Positions 48,047 through 57,119 of a stretch of DNA of 64,000 nt are shown piece by piece. The first letter of the stretch is position 1. The number at the start of each line of letters is the position of its first letter. The position numbers were made by a program, and so were the translations under genes. Under the pieces are notes generated by a model, which saw nothing but the letters and a program-made list of their open reading frames with translations, did not search any database and was not told the origin of the DNA. This DNA comes from a virus: positions 46,249-110,248 of IMG/VR virus record IMGVR_UViG_3300047444_000617; one strand, 5' to 3'.

Positions 48047-49187
48047 TTATGTCCTCCAGAATGCTGCTCTCCCAAAACTGCTTATCGCGCAGTACAGCCG
48101 GGACAGCGTTGAATTTGAAGCGCTTGTTCGCATCGCTTTTAAAGGTTACCGTGTACGGCTGGTCTCTTTCTGCATCCACGGTGGTGGTGAAGAGCAGGCC
48201 GGAATTCGAGGAGGACCGGTTGATTATGTGCTTCGTCCCGGTAACCATCCATCTGCCTGAACGGTCGGAGGACACCGCTGTTCCGCCAATGCCGATAAGC
48301 GTCCCCGGCGACACCTTGGCGGTGCCGTACAGTGTGGCTTCCATCGTGATCCAGCCACGCGAGGCGAGAGTCCGCGCCTGCGCAATGGCCTGTGCGTCCG
48401 CATAGTTGGTGACCGACCGGGAGGTGTTGATGGTGTTGAGGAACGTCGTCGTTCCCGCGTCGGCGCCCACGGATGCCTTGATGACCTTTCCGGTCTTGGC
48501 GTCCAGCCCGGAAATAGTCGATGTGCCAGTCGTTCCATTTGACCGGGGCACCATTGTCCCGGTGAGGATCGACATATCCTGGAGGGTGTCGAATACTCCA
48601 GGGGTCTGACTCTTGGAGAATACCGGAATGTCCTGCGACTTCTGCCCGAGCAGGAGAATTCTGGGGTCAAGGAAGTAAAGGGTCGCCCCTTCGACCCAGA
48701 AACGGAATCCCGTCTCGTCGGCAAGGTCCTGCACCAGTTTGAAATCCGACACGCCCGCCTGGGCCCAGTACGTCAGCCGTCGCAGGCTCGGTGAGATGAC
48801 GGTGCGCAGCCCGTTCTCGCGGGCCACCTGCCGCACGATCGCGGTGGGCGAGGTGTTCTTCCACGAGCGCGTGCGCTGGGTGTTCATGGGCAGCGTGGTG
48901 CCGATGCACACGTAGCGGGTCGTCACGCTGCGACCGCCGGAGGACGCCAGGGCGCTGGAGTGGTGGACGTAGCCGTACCAGCGCGCGGTGTCCTGGGGAG
49001 CGCGCCCGTAGTCCAGCACCACGGGGGTCAGCTCCGCGTAGGCGGCGTTCTTGGTGGGAGGGGTGGACACGTCGAGCAGGGCCATCGAGTGCACGCCGAA
49101 GGCCTCCCGCACCTCCAGGCGCGAGAGGTACCCGGTGACCTTCTCACCGCGCATGGACAGGTTCGCGAACGGCGTCTGCTCAGACAC
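48036..49187 (-). CDS. Baseplate hub, gpD-like
   Basis: 383 residues, GTG start overlapping the LysM-like gene stop. TAIVRQVARENGLRTVISPS, VSDFKLVQDLADETGFRFWV and TISGLDAKTGKVIKASVGAD are the pattern of gpD/gp27 hub proteins, which form the torus holding the spike. Pairs with the gpV-like gene downstream. Confidence 0.83.
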   Translation of the reverse strand: MSEQTPFANLSMRGEKVTGYLSRLEVREAFGVHSMALLDVSTPPTKNAAYAELTPVVLDYGRAPQDTARWYGYVHHSSALASSGGRSVTTRYVCIGTTLPMNTQRTRSWKNTSPTAIVRQVARENGLRTVISPSLRRLTYWAQAGVSDFKLVQDLADETGFRFWVEGATLYFLDPRILLLGQKSQDIPVFSKSQTPGVFDTLQDMSILTGTMVPRSNGTTGTSTISGLDAKTGKVIKASVGADAGTTTFLNTINTSRSVTNYADAQAIAQARTLASRGWITMEATLYGTAKVSPGTLIGIGGTAVSSDRSGRWMVTGTKHIINRSSSNSGLLFTTTVDAERDQPYTVTFKSDANKRFKFNAVPAVLRDKQFWESSILEDINVV

Positions 49188-49452
49188 TGGGGATCCTGAT
49201 GATCTGCCCGGGGGTCAGGACCGTCCAGTCCATGACCTCCGGGTTGGCGTCGGCGATCTCCCACCACAGCCGGGCATCCCCGTAGTACTGCTGCGCGAGC
49301 AGGTCGATGCGGTCGGCCGACGTCAACTGGTGGTAGGTGAACCGGAAGGCCCACTCACGCTGCTGGGACGGCACGACAGTCAGGTTGGTACCGCGCCCGG
49401 AGGAGACCAGGTTCAGCGACGACTGCGCGTACCGCGAGTTGCTGGTGATCAT
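49180..49452 (-). CDS. LysM-like tail protein (gpX-like)
   Basis: 90 residues from ATG 49452 (the longer frame is a shadow). HQLTSADRIDLLAQQYYGDA then LWWEIADANPEVMDWTVLTP and GQIIRIPSV match short LysM tail proteins placed next to gpD in contractile phages. Likely stabilises the hub. Confidence 0.82.
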   Translation of the reverse strand: MITSNSRYAQSSLNLVSSGRGTNLTVVPSQQREWAFRFTYHQLTSADRIDLLAQQYYGDARLWWEIADANPEVMDWTVLTPGQIIRIPSV

Positions 49453-50207
49453 CGCCCGCCCTTTCCACTCGAACCACCGGCGAAGGAGTCCGGAGTCACA
49501 CCGGCAGGCAGCGAGCCGAAGGCCTGGAACTCGCTGTTGCCCTTGGGCTTCGGGAGCAGTTGCAAGGTGATGGACACCTGGCAGCGGGACGGAATCATCT
49601 GCTGGGTCCAGTGGGTGTACTGGATATCCAGTTCCTGGATGACCCCGTAGTAGTTCAGCGTGTCGCCGATGATGACGTACACGGGGACATAGAGCATCGG
49701 CCCGGCCGCGTCGAAACTGAACTGCCCCTGCCGGAACGACTTGGAGGAGTCTCCTGTGGCCGCGTTTCCCGTGCCGGTCACGTCCACGGAAGCGGAAATA
49801 CCCGTGATCTTGTAGAGCAGGGAGATGTCCCACCCGACACCGAGCGCCGGAACGAATACGCTTTCCGCGCCCGACACCCGCGAGGAGTCCCACAATTCGT
49901 AGGTCCGGTCGAAAAGCAGGTCGAACTGCACCGTCTGCTGCAGAGGCATCAGGTAGTCCTGCGCCGTCACGTCATTCGGGTTGATCGCGTTTTCGTCCGC
50001 CAGCACCGCCGGGTTCACGGAATGGGAGGCGGCCAGGACGCTCGGGTTGTAAAGGAAGTTGCAGCGATAGCGAACCCCGCCGACCGGCTTCTCCTGAATG
50101 ATGAAGCCGCGACTGAGTGTCTTTCCGCCACCGACCAGAGACTGCAGGCCCGGCAGTTTAGTTATCCTGGGGTCGAACTTTCCGTTGTCCTGAATAACCG
50201 TAGCCAT
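49449..50207 (-). CDS. Tail / baseplate structural protein
   Basis: 252 residues from ATG 50207, overlapping the TGA of a 28-codon micro-ORF (TGATG). Beta-rich, with VQFDLLFDRTYELWDSSRVS and MIPSRCQVSITLQLLPKPKG, as in the proteins found between tape measure and LysM genes of contractile phages. Exact role unknown. Confidence 0.7.
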   Translation of the reverse strand: MATVIQDNGKFDPRITKLPGLQSLVGGGKTLSRGFIIQEKPVGGVRYRCNFLYNPSVLAASHSVNPAVLADENAINPNDVTAQDYLMPLQQTVQFDLLFDRTYELWDSSRVSGAESVFVPALGVGWDISLLYKITGISASVDVTGTGNAATGDSSKSFRQGQFSFDAAGPMLYVPVYVIIGDTLNYYGVIQELDIQYTHWTQQMIPSRCQVSITLQLLPKPKGNSEFQAFGSLPAGVTPDSFAGGSSGKGGR

Positions 50208-50293
50208 CAGGCACCCACCGCAGCAGAGACTCGGTGAGAGTTTCGGAAGTGGGGCCCAGGGCCCCACGTATGAAGTCGGTCAGTGATAGCCAT
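50207..50293 (-). CDS. Micro-ORF between tape measure and baseplate genes (MAITDRLHTWG...)
   Basis: 28 residues. ATG 50293 overlaps the tape measure TAA (TAATG) and its TGA overlaps the next ATG (TGATG), so every base of the gap is coding. Starts MAITDRLHTWGPGPHF, with CTT CAT ACG in frame, then a His/Arg-rich end. No family recognised. Confidence 0.65.
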   Translation of the reverse strand: MAITDRLHTWGPGPHFRNSHRVSAAVGA

Positions 50294-53262
50294 TAGTTTC
50301 CTGCCGCGATGAGATTGATTCGGTCGTCCTCGGCGATGGCCTGGATGAACTTCTGTGCGGCATCTCGGGCCGACTGCTGGTCCATGGCACCCTGCACCTT
50401 GACCACGACCGAACCGGCGTGGAAGTTGAGGGTGGGCGTAGCGCCCTTGGTATGAAGCCCGCCGACTCCCCCGGTAAGCGGCGTGTTCGACGCCAGCGAC
50501 TTGCGGAGAGCCTCGGCCTGGTAGGCGGGGATGATCATCTCGCCCTTGTGGACGCGCGCCGTCTGGTCGACGTCGATGTTCGCCGAGCCGACCGCGTACC
50601 CCTTGTAGGATCCGCCGTTGGCCATGCTCTTGATACCGGGGGCGTTGGCCAGGGAACCGTATCTGGATTCCTCGTACCGCACTCCGGCGATGATGTTGTC
50701 GACCGGGTTCCAGATGTTCTTGTGTCCCGGAAGTGCGTATGCGTTGAACGTGGAGTCGATCGTCTGCATGATGCCCTTGGACGGGTGTCCCGCCTTGGCG
50801 TTGGCATCGGTGTTGTTCTGCGAGCGGGGGTTTCCCCCGGACTCGTGCATGGCGATGGTGTTCACATACCGCTCATTCGCGGGCGTGTCCTGCTTCAGAA
50901 TTCCCAGGGCGCTCTTGATCCACGTCTTGAGGTTCCCGCTAGGCAGCGGGCCGGAGGCGGTCGAGCCGTTGTCAGTGTTGCGGGAGGAGTGCTGCCCGGC
51001 GCCGACACCGGACGTCAGGTTCGCTGCGCCGATCGTGGAGATCCCGGCCGCGATAGCGTCGACCTCCTCGGTGGACCCGTAGTTGCCGACGTCCCCGCCG
51101 AAGCCCATGGTGGACAGCCGGTTGGATGTCGACCCTGCGGTGTCGGAGTTGTCGTTGGCCTGGTCGTTCATGTTGCCGACCGAGCCCAAAATCCGGCGGG
51201 CGTTGGTGAACTCGCCGGGGCTGAAGGAGCGGATACGGACCGAGGCGCCTGTGTGCGGGGCTTCCAGGCACTTGCCATTGCCGATGCACAGCACCACGTG
51301 GTGCGCGGGATTGCCGACGAACATCAGGTCGCCTGCACGCACCTGGTTCATCGGGACGGCCTTGCCGACTTTCTGCTGCTGGGCAGCGGTACGCGGCAGG
51401 CTGACACCGATCTGCTTGAAGGCGAACTGCATCAGGCCCGAGCAGTCGAAGCCGGTCTGCGGGCTGCCACCGCCCCACTTGTACGGGGTGCCCAGGTACT
51501 TCTCGGCGATGCGGATAACGGCGGCTGCGGTCTTGCCAGCACCCTGGGTGCCTGTGGCAGCGGCCCCTCCCCCGCCCGCGCCGGTAGCAGCAGCGGCATT
51601 GCCGCCCGTTCCGCCACCGAAGATGCCCGCGAGCGCGCCCACACCTGCACCGATTCCCGCGCCGATACCGGTTCCGATGACAGGGACGACCGAGCCGATG
51701 GCGGCACCGGTGAGCGCGCCGGTCGCGGTGTCCACCCCGACGTGCGCCAGCTTGTTGCTGGTCTTGCCCTTGACGTGCTTGTCGATGACCTGGTTACCGA
51801 AGTGGTGCACACCCCATGCGCCCAGCCCGTACGCCCCGGCCTTGCCGAGGGTGCTCATGGACAGGTTCAGCATCCCCCCGCCTGCCCCGCCGGGCATTCC
51901 GAGCAGTCGGCTGGCCGAGCCCAGACCCCGGGCGATCCCCAGGGCGCCGAGGCCTCCGCTGATGCTGGATCCGAGCAGCGACCCCGCGCCCCCGGCCCAG
52001 CCCATGATGCCGTCCGCGCCGGACACCTGGAGTATCTTCTGCAGCGACGTGGAGAAGGCGTCCAGCGCCTTGGTGGCGCCCTGAAGCCCTTCGGTGAAGG
52101 CGTCGTTGATGTTGACGTCCTGGTTCCGCAGGGTGCCCGCACGGGTCATCAAGGTGTTGGCCGTCGAGCCGCCGATACCCATCTTGCCGAGGGCGGACTG
52201 GGCGGCGTTCTTCTGCTGCTGCGTCTTGCCGTTGTCACGCTGGTTGGCCAGGTTGGTGTACGTCTGCGCGGTGCCACCGTGCACCTGGGCCAGCAGCATG
52301 CCCTTGAGTTCGCCCTTGACCAGTTCCAGGGTGTTGGCGTCCAGGCCCCACGAGTTCAGCGACTGGTTCAGGCCGGACGCGGGGTCGTCGAGGGTCGCCG
52401 ACAACTGTGCGGCGGTCGTGACCCGCTTGAGTTCGGGGAAGCGCTGGTAGATCTGCTGGGCGATCTGGCGGGGGGTCTGCTTGCTGCCGTTCTTGATCGT
52501 CTGGATCCCGAAGCCGCGCAGGGTGTTGTAGGTGCCTGCGTTCCATGCTGCGGCCGTGCCCTGGGCGCGCTGCGCCTGGGACATCCCCGGGTTCACGTAG
52601 CCGGAGGTGCCCTTGATGTAGTTCCACTGGGTGTTGTACGCGGACGTGCCCGGCGACAGGCCCATCTGGGCCATGATCGAGTACGCCTGCGCGGCGTCCT
52701 GGGTGGACTGGGCGGTGAAGTTGTTCTTGAACGCGGCGTCGCGCAGGTTGTGCCAGGACTGGGAGGAGTACTGCGCTGCCTGATAGGCGGTGGTCTGCAT
52801 CGTGACCTGGTCGGGCAACTCCTTCTGACCCCACTTGACGATGCCCTGCAGGCCGCTCTTGAAGGTGGGTCGGCCGCCGTTGTTGGCCGCGCCCCCACCC
52901 ATGCGCCGGGTACCGGGCCCGGAGCCGCCGGAGCCTCCCTGCCCGCCGTTGTTGCCACCGCCGGTGTTGCCCACCAGGGTCAGGGAGCCGGAGGTGAAGC
53001 GGTACGTACCGCCGTTGCCGAAGCGCGAGCCTCCCTGGCCGCCGTTGGGCTGGGAGTTGGCGAAGTTGCTGGTGCCGTTCCAGACGTCTCCCAGGGCGAG
53101 GCCGATGCCCCGGGCACGGGAGACCTGCCCGATGCCGGTGTTGACCCCCTGGAGCCCGCGCGTGAGGTCGTTGATGGTACGCGTCAGGGCAGAGATCGAA
53201 TCCTGGGCCTGATTGAACCCAAGAAGCGAGCCCTGCCCTGCTACGGTGCTCTCGCTAGTCAT
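50293..53262 (-). CDS. Tape measure protein with NlpC/P60 and lytic-transglycosylase domains
   Basis: 989 residues from ATG 53262 (GAGG upstream). Gly/Asn-rich start, helical middle, Gly/Ala-rich hydrophobic part (GALTGAAIGSVVPVIGTGIG). Residues ~580-690: FDCSGLMQFAFKQIGVSLPR and NPAHHVVLCIGNGKCLEAPH, an NlpC/P60 peptidase. Residues ~810-900: ANERYVNTIAMHESGGNPRS then GIMQTIDSTFNAYA, a soluble lytic transglycosylase domain. GLHTKG near the end is the repeated motif. It sets tail length and opens the wall. Confidence 0.92.
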   Translation of the reverse strand: MTSESTVAGQGSLLGFNQAQDSISALTRTINDLTRGLQGVNTGIGQVSRARGIGLALGDVWNGTSNFANSQPNGGQGGSRFGNGGTYRFTSGSLTLVGNTGGGNNGGQGGSGGSGPGTRRMGGGAANNGGRPTFKSGLQGIVKWGQKELPDQVTMQTTAYQAAQYSSQSWHNLRDAAFKNNFTAQSTQDAAQAYSIMAQMGLSPGTSAYNTQWNYIKGTSGYVNPGMSQAQRAQGTAAAWNAGTYNTLRGFGIQTIKNGSKQTPRQIAQQIYQRFPELKRVTTAAQLSATLDDPASGLNQSLNSWGLDANTLELVKGELKGMLLAQVHGGTAQTYTNLANQRDNGKTQQQKNAAQSALGKMGIGGSTANTLMTRAGTLRNQDVNINDAFTEGLQGATKALDAFSTSLQKILQVSGADGIMGWAGGAGSLLGSSISGGLGALGIARGLGSASRLLGMPGGAGGGMLNLSMSTLGKAGAYGLGAWGVHHFGNQVIDKHVKGKTSNKLAHVGVDTATGALTGAAIGSVVPVIGTGIGAGIGAGVGALAGIFGGGTGGNAAAATGAGGGGAAATGTQGAGKTAAAVIRIAEKYLGTPYKWGGGSPQTGFDCSGLMQFAFKQIGVSLPRTAAQQQKVGKAVPMNQVRAGDLMFVGNPAHHVVLCIGNGKCLEAPHTGASVRIRSFSPGEFTNARRILGSVGNMNDQANDNSDTAGSTSNRLSTMGFGGDVGNYGSTEEVDAIAAGISTIGAANLTSGVGAGQHSSRNTDNGSTASGPLPSGNLKTWIKSALGILKQDTPANERYVNTIAMHESGGNPRSQNNTDANAKAGHPSKGIMQTIDSTFNAYALPGHKNIWNPVDNIIAGVRYEESRYGSLANAPGIKSMANGGSYKGYAVGSANIDVDQTARVHKGEMIIPAYQAEALRKSLASNTPLTGGVGGLHTKGATPTLNFHAGSVVVKVQGAMDQQSARDAAQKFIQAIAEDDRINLIAAGN

Positions 53263-53434
53263 TCCCCGCCTCAGCAAATCGTCTGTGTCGCTGCGCTCTG
53301 AACCACGTCATCCAGTGAATGCGTTCGCGCACGGTCAACCGGCGAATTTCGCTGAGGCTCCACGCCGGACTTAGTTCGACTAGTTGCTCGTATTCAAAGT
53401 ACGTGTCGTGATAGTTACAGGCCCTGAAACAGGT
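53255..53434 (-). CDS. Tail assembly chaperone extension read by probable +1 frameshift
   Basis: 59 codons open in the +1 frame beyond the 53415-54278 gene, ending TAG over the tape measure start (ATGACTAG). There is no start codon near its beginning; the frame opens only 30 bases before the upstream stop, and that window contains GGGGG (53435-53439), where tRNA-Gly on GGG can re-pair after +1. The product continues TCFRACNYHDTYFEYEQLVE. It fills the gap before the tape measure, the normal place for this arrangement. Confidence 0.65.
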   Translation of the reverse strand, partial: TCFRACNYHDTYFEYEQLVELSPAWSLSEIRRLTVRERIHWMTWFRAQRHRRFAEAGND

Positions 53435-54278
53435 CCCCCGCCGAGATCATCAGGGGGACCTCCTTACCGCACGAATCGTGCAGGAACTTGACATCATTGT
53501 ACTGAGGGCCTGGCTGCTTTTCCTCAATGGCGTCGAGGATTGAACGGCGGTCGACGATGCCCAGCGAACGCGCGAATTCCGGGTTTCCGGTCACCGCGTT
53601 CTCCGTGCCGTCGGCCTCGACGACCGAGATCAGGCAGCGCGAGAGCAGGAGGGTGTTCTGCTCGGACTCGGTGGCACGGTCGACGACCGCGAGGATCGCC
53701 TTCTGGTCGGAGCCCACGGGAAGACGCACGAAGGCCTTCCGGTTCCGGCGCAGTTCCACCTCGAAGACACGCTGGGAAGGATCCTCCAGGCGCCGGATCG
53801 GGATCTCGTCGAGGGTGACCGCCAGGCGGAACTCGTCGCCGCAGAACGGGCAGGTGTAGCGCTCCCAGACGATCTCCTCGCCGTACGTGGCGCGGCGGAT
53901 CTCCAGCAGCAGCATGTCGCGGTCGCCGAGCAGGAGGTTGTCCAGGACGGTGGGACCGGAAGGCTCGTCGCCGACGGTTACGGTGCCACATGAAAGCAGC
54001 GTGGTGATGAATGTGCCGACGCCACCGGAGCGCGCCTTGGTGATGGCTTCCTCGTCGGCCCCGGTCAGTTCACGTACCTCGGCGTCGTAACGCGCGTTGG
54101 TGAAGTCGCCGCCCAAGACGTAGCCCCCCGGCAGGCGGAACATGCCTCCTGCCGGGGGTGCGATCTCGGGCTTCTTGACCTCTTCGCCCCCGGCAAGCAT
54201 TGCCGCGATGGCGGCGTTGGCTGCAACAGGGTTGCTGAGGGGGTTGACGTACCCCTCGGTATGAAGGTCGTTAGCCAC
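53415..54278 (-). CDS. Tail assembly chaperone / tail protein with zinc ribbon
   Basis: 287 residues. NDLHTEGYVNPLSNPVAANA at the start carries the repeated motif. RYTCPFCGDEFRLAVTLDEI and LHDSCGKEVPLM give three Cys of a ribbon, and the frameshifted tail would add TCFRAC. Directly upstream of the tape measure, where tail assembly chaperones lie in nearly all long-tailed phages. Its length is larger than most, so it may also be a baseplate assembly factor. Confidence 0.6.
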   Translation of the reverse strand: MANDLHTEGYVNPLSNPVAANAAIAAMLAGGEEVKKPEIAPPAGGMFRLPGGYVLGGDFTNARYDAEVRELTGADEEAITKARSGGVGTFITTLLSCGTVTVGDEPSGPTVLDNLLLGDRDMLLLEIRRATYGEEIVWERYTCPFCGDEFRLAVTLDEIPIRRLEDPSQRVFEVELRRNRKAFVRLPVGSDQKAILAVVDRATESEQNTLLLSRCLISVVEADGTENAVTGNPEFARSLGIVDRRSILDAIEEKQPGPQYNDVKFLHDSCGKEVPLMISAGDLFQGL

Positions 54279-54317
54279 AGGTATTGCTCCTAGTCGATTC
54301 GGGTGCTTCCGCCGCTA

Positions 54318-54869
54318 TTAGAAACTAACGGAAGACGAGCCGACGCTGTTAGCCAACTTCATCTCGAACCCCTCATGCGCGAGGGTCATTTGCTGAACGA
54401 TGATCGCGTTGGCACCGGCGTCCAGGTCCGAGAAGGCGACCGCTGTGGGCCAGGCGTTGTAGATGCGGAATGCAGCCTTGGCAGGGGTCGTGCCGGTGGT
54501 GACCGGGTGGTCGAGGACCTTGACGTCCACGGTGTGCCGGAATTCCGAACCAGCCTTCCCGTTACCGGTGCCCTGGATGACGGTGAACAACTGCCGCATC
54601 CAGTCCATCATCTGCGAGTCGCCGACGGCGAGGCCCTTGGAGAGGGTGATGGGTGCGAAGTCGGACTGACCAGGCATTTTCTGGGTAGTTGTGTTCATAC
54701 CGCCTTCGCGGTACGGAATCACCTCAGTCGTGACGTTCAGTCCCGAAAGGGACATGAAGCCCATGCGGGCGAACCCCTTGATGTCCGGGTGCTGGATCTG
54801 GACCTGGAACTTGAAGTTCCTCAAGGGATCCGAGGCGATGTGTCCGATGCTGGACGTGGTCGTTGCCAT
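54318..54869 (-). CDS. Tail tube protein, T4 gp19-like
   Basis: 183 residues from ATG 54869. DPLRNFKFQVQIQHPDIKGF, MSLSGLNVTTEVIPYREGGM and GQSDFAPITLSKGLAVGDSQ follow the contractile tail tube pattern. It polymerises inside the sheath. The next gene upstream is the sheath. Confidence 0.93.
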   Translation of the reverse strand: MATTTSSIGHIASDPLRNFKFQVQIQHPDIKGFARMGFMSLSGLNVTTEVIPYREGGMNTTTQKMPGQSDFAPITLSKGLAVGDSQMMDWMRQLFTVIQGTGNGKAGSEFRHTVDVKVLDHPVTTGTTPAKAAFRIYNAWPTAVAFSDLDAGANAIIVQQMTLAHEGFEMKLANSVGSSSVSF

Positions 54870-54883
54870 CAGTGGGTTACCTC

Positions 54884-56428
54884 TCAGGAAGTGGTCGTGC
54901 TGTCGGTGGCGGAGGAGCCCCCGCTGTACTGGCCGATCTCGATGACGATGAACTCGGCGGGGGTCTGCGTGGCGACGCCGACCTGGACGTTGACCACTCC
55001 CGCAGCCACGGAGGCCGGGGTGTTGTTGGTCGCGTCGCAGACCACGAAGTAGGCCTGGGCCGGGGTGGATCCGGCCAGCACGCCCGTCTGCATGAGCGTC
55101 AGCAGGTAGGCGGAGACGACGGCACTGACCTGGTCCCACAGGATCTGGTCGTTGTCATCGAAGGGCGCGAACTTGGTCGCGTCGAGGATCCCCTTCTTGA
55201 TCAGCATCAGGGACCGCCGGACCGAGACGTAGCGGTCGGGGGTGCCTTGCGAGAGGGTGCGCGCACCGTAGATCACGAAGCCGGTGCCGGGCAGCGACTT
55301 GATGACGTTGATGCCCGCCACGTTCAGCGTGTCCTGGTCGGCGTTGGAGAACCGGAACTGCACGTCCAGCACGCCCCGCAGGACGGTGTCGATACCGGCC
55401 GGAGGCTTCTGCACACCGCGCGAGGCGTCGGTGCGGCTGAACTGCCCCAGCACCGCGCCGCCGGGAGGCAGCAGCCGGGCCGAACCGGGCGTGGAGGTCG
55501 ACGGGTCGTTGACGATCAGCCACGGGCCGTAGACGGCCGCGTAGGACGAGGCGGTGATCGCCGAGCCGCCGGTGGACATGCCCTGCAGGGACAGCGCGTA
55601 GGAGTGGGCGTTGTCCGCCGAGGAGGCCTTGACGCCGTCCACGACAACGAACACCGTTCCCAGGCCCTCCGCCCACGCGATGACGGGGTTGAGCACGGTG
55701 GAGTCGGTGACGCCGGGCAGGTTCAAGATGAGGTTGTCCTCGATGACCTCCAGGCGCTCGGCCGCTGCACCCAGGTCCACCGTGGCCGACCCGTCCGCGC
55801 CGCCCGTGAGGGGAGTGCCGGTCTGCACCGCCGGGGCGTGCGTGACGTCCCAGGCGGAGGTCAGCAAGGAAGTGATCTGGACGAACTTCGAGCCGGTGAC
55901 GGGGCTGTTGATCAGCGCCTGCGCGTTGCGGGAGTCGGCCGGGTCCAGGGAGACGTCGGCGAAACGCTCCCGCAGGAACGCGGCCGTGGAGCCCCCGACG
56001 TAGACGTACAGGTCGAAGCGACCGGAGCCGGTGCTGGAGGCGACGACATCGACGTACACCGTGTTGCCCCACACCCCGGGGGATATCGCGGTGATCTTCA
56101 GCGTCCCCTCGGGAGTCGCCTCGGTGTCCTCCAGGGTGACCGAGGCAGCGACCGCGTCGGAGGCAGCCGCACGCACGATGTATGCGCTGTTCCCGCCGTT
56201 GTTGAAGTACTGGTAGACGGCGTACGGCAGCAGGTCCGAGGTGTCCCCGAACGAGCCGTAGGTGGCGACGTACTGGGCGAAGGACGACACCAGGGTCGGC
56301 GCCAGCGGGCCACCCTGCTTGCAGGTGCCGACGAAAGCCGCAACGGACTCGCCGGGAGTCGTCGCGGTCTGCGCCAAAGGCGCCAGCGTCTCGTCGATGT
56401 AAACACCGGGCCGCTTGTAAACGGTCAT
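54884..56428 (-). CDS. Tail sheath protein
   Basis: 514 residues. Start MTVYKRPGVYIDETLAPLAQ and the C-terminal QTPAEFIVIEIGQY are the sheath handshake strands; GTCKQGGPLAPTLVSSFAQY and NGGNSAYIVRAAAS in between are typical. It contracts during DNA injection and shows that the phage is a myovirus type. Confidence 0.95.
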   Translation of the reverse strand: MTVYKRPGVYIDETLAPLAQTATTPGESVAAFVGTCKQGGPLAPTLVSSFAQYVATYGSFGDTSDLLPYAVYQYFNNGGNSAYIVRAAASDAVAASVTLEDTEATPEGTLKITAISPGVWGNTVYVDVVASSTGSGRFDLYVYVGGSTAAFLRERFADVSLDPADSRNAQALINSPVTGSKFVQITSLLTSAWDVTHAPAVQTGTPLTGGADGSATVDLGAAAERLEVIEDNLILNLPGVTDSTVLNPVIAWAEGLGTVFVVVDGVKASSADNAHSYALSLQGMSTGGSAITASSYAAVYGPWLIVNDPSTSTPGSARLLPPGGAVLGQFSRTDASRGVQKPPAGIDTVLRGVLDVQFRFSNADQDTLNVAGINVIKSLPGTGFVIYGARTLSQGTPDRYVSVRRSLMLIKKGILDATKFAPFDDNDQILWDQVSAVVSAYLLTLMQTGVLAGSTPAQAYFVVCDATNNTPASVAAGVVNVQVGVATQTPAEFIVIEIGQYSGGSSATDSTTTS

Positions 56429-56461
56429 GAGTTTTCTCCTGTTGAAAGTGAGTTCCTGGGG

Positions 56462-57118
56462 TTACGGATTGCTGCTCCAAGGAATGCCGTCGGTTACGTC
56501 GTCCGTGTAGTATTCGAGGTCCAGCGCGACGCTCTGCGCCTTCACGTAGGTCTGCGCGACACTGCTCGTCATTTCGCTGGACACGGAAATCAGGTACTCG
56601 CGACGGAACAGGCGTTTTCCGTTCTCGTCGCGGGTGTCGACCAGTGCGGGACCGCCCAGGAGATCCAGTCGGCGAACGGTGCCGTCCTCGGGAATCTCCA
56701 GGAATCCGAAGCGCGCAGGAATCCGGTCGGTCTGCGCCAGGGCTGCGGCCAACGCGATGTCGTGGTTGGAGGTGCGGGTGAATACCAGGACCCGGTAGCG
56801 GAGGTCATATGGGATCGGGTACTCCACCAGGTACGGGGACTCGGTGACGTCGTAGGACGTGGCGCCGTCCGCCCACCACGCGGGGGATCCCTCGGGGGCG
56901 TAGGGAAGCCTCACCCAGCCCCGGTGTTCCCGGTCGTCGGCCTTTTCGATTCCGCTGTGCTCGATGACGACCAGCGGGAAAGTCTGCTTTGCCAGCTCGC
57001 TCTCGGGAACGCGGTAGCGCACCGGGACATCTCGTCCGGCGGGGGCGTTCGCGTCAGTAACGGTGAGGCCCTGTAGTTTTGCCTTTACGGCGCGGTCCTC
57101 GTTGATGAGCCATGGCAT
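56462..57118 (-). CDS. Tail terminator/completion-like protein
   Basis: 218 residues, upstream of the sheath, where neck and tail completion proteins lie. Beta-rich N-terminal half (VRYRVPESELAKQTFPLVVI, YDLRYRVLVFTRTSNHDIAL). The ATG lies directly after a long hairpin (57120-57187) which may control it. Assignment is by position. Confidence 0.6.
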   Translation of the reverse strand: MPWLINEDRAVKAKLQGLTVTDANAPAGRDVPVRYRVPESELAKQTFPLVVIEHSGIEKADDREHRGWVRLPYAPEGSPAWWADGATSYDVTESPYLVEYPIPYDLRYRVLVFTRTSNHDIALAAALAQTDRIPARFGFLEIPEDGTVRRLDLLGGPALVDTRDENGKRLFRREYLISVSSEMTSSVAQTYVKAQSVALDLEYYTDDVTDGIPWSSNP

Positions 57119-57119
57119 G

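Noticed and set aside
50419-53301. Very long plus-strand open frames, for example 960 codons opposite the tape measure gene and 817 codons opposite the 910-residue tail gene
   Set aside because: High GC leaves the antisense frames open. These have no ribosome sites, no recognisable domains and low-complexity Val/Gly/Arg composition, while the minus strand encodes known proteins.
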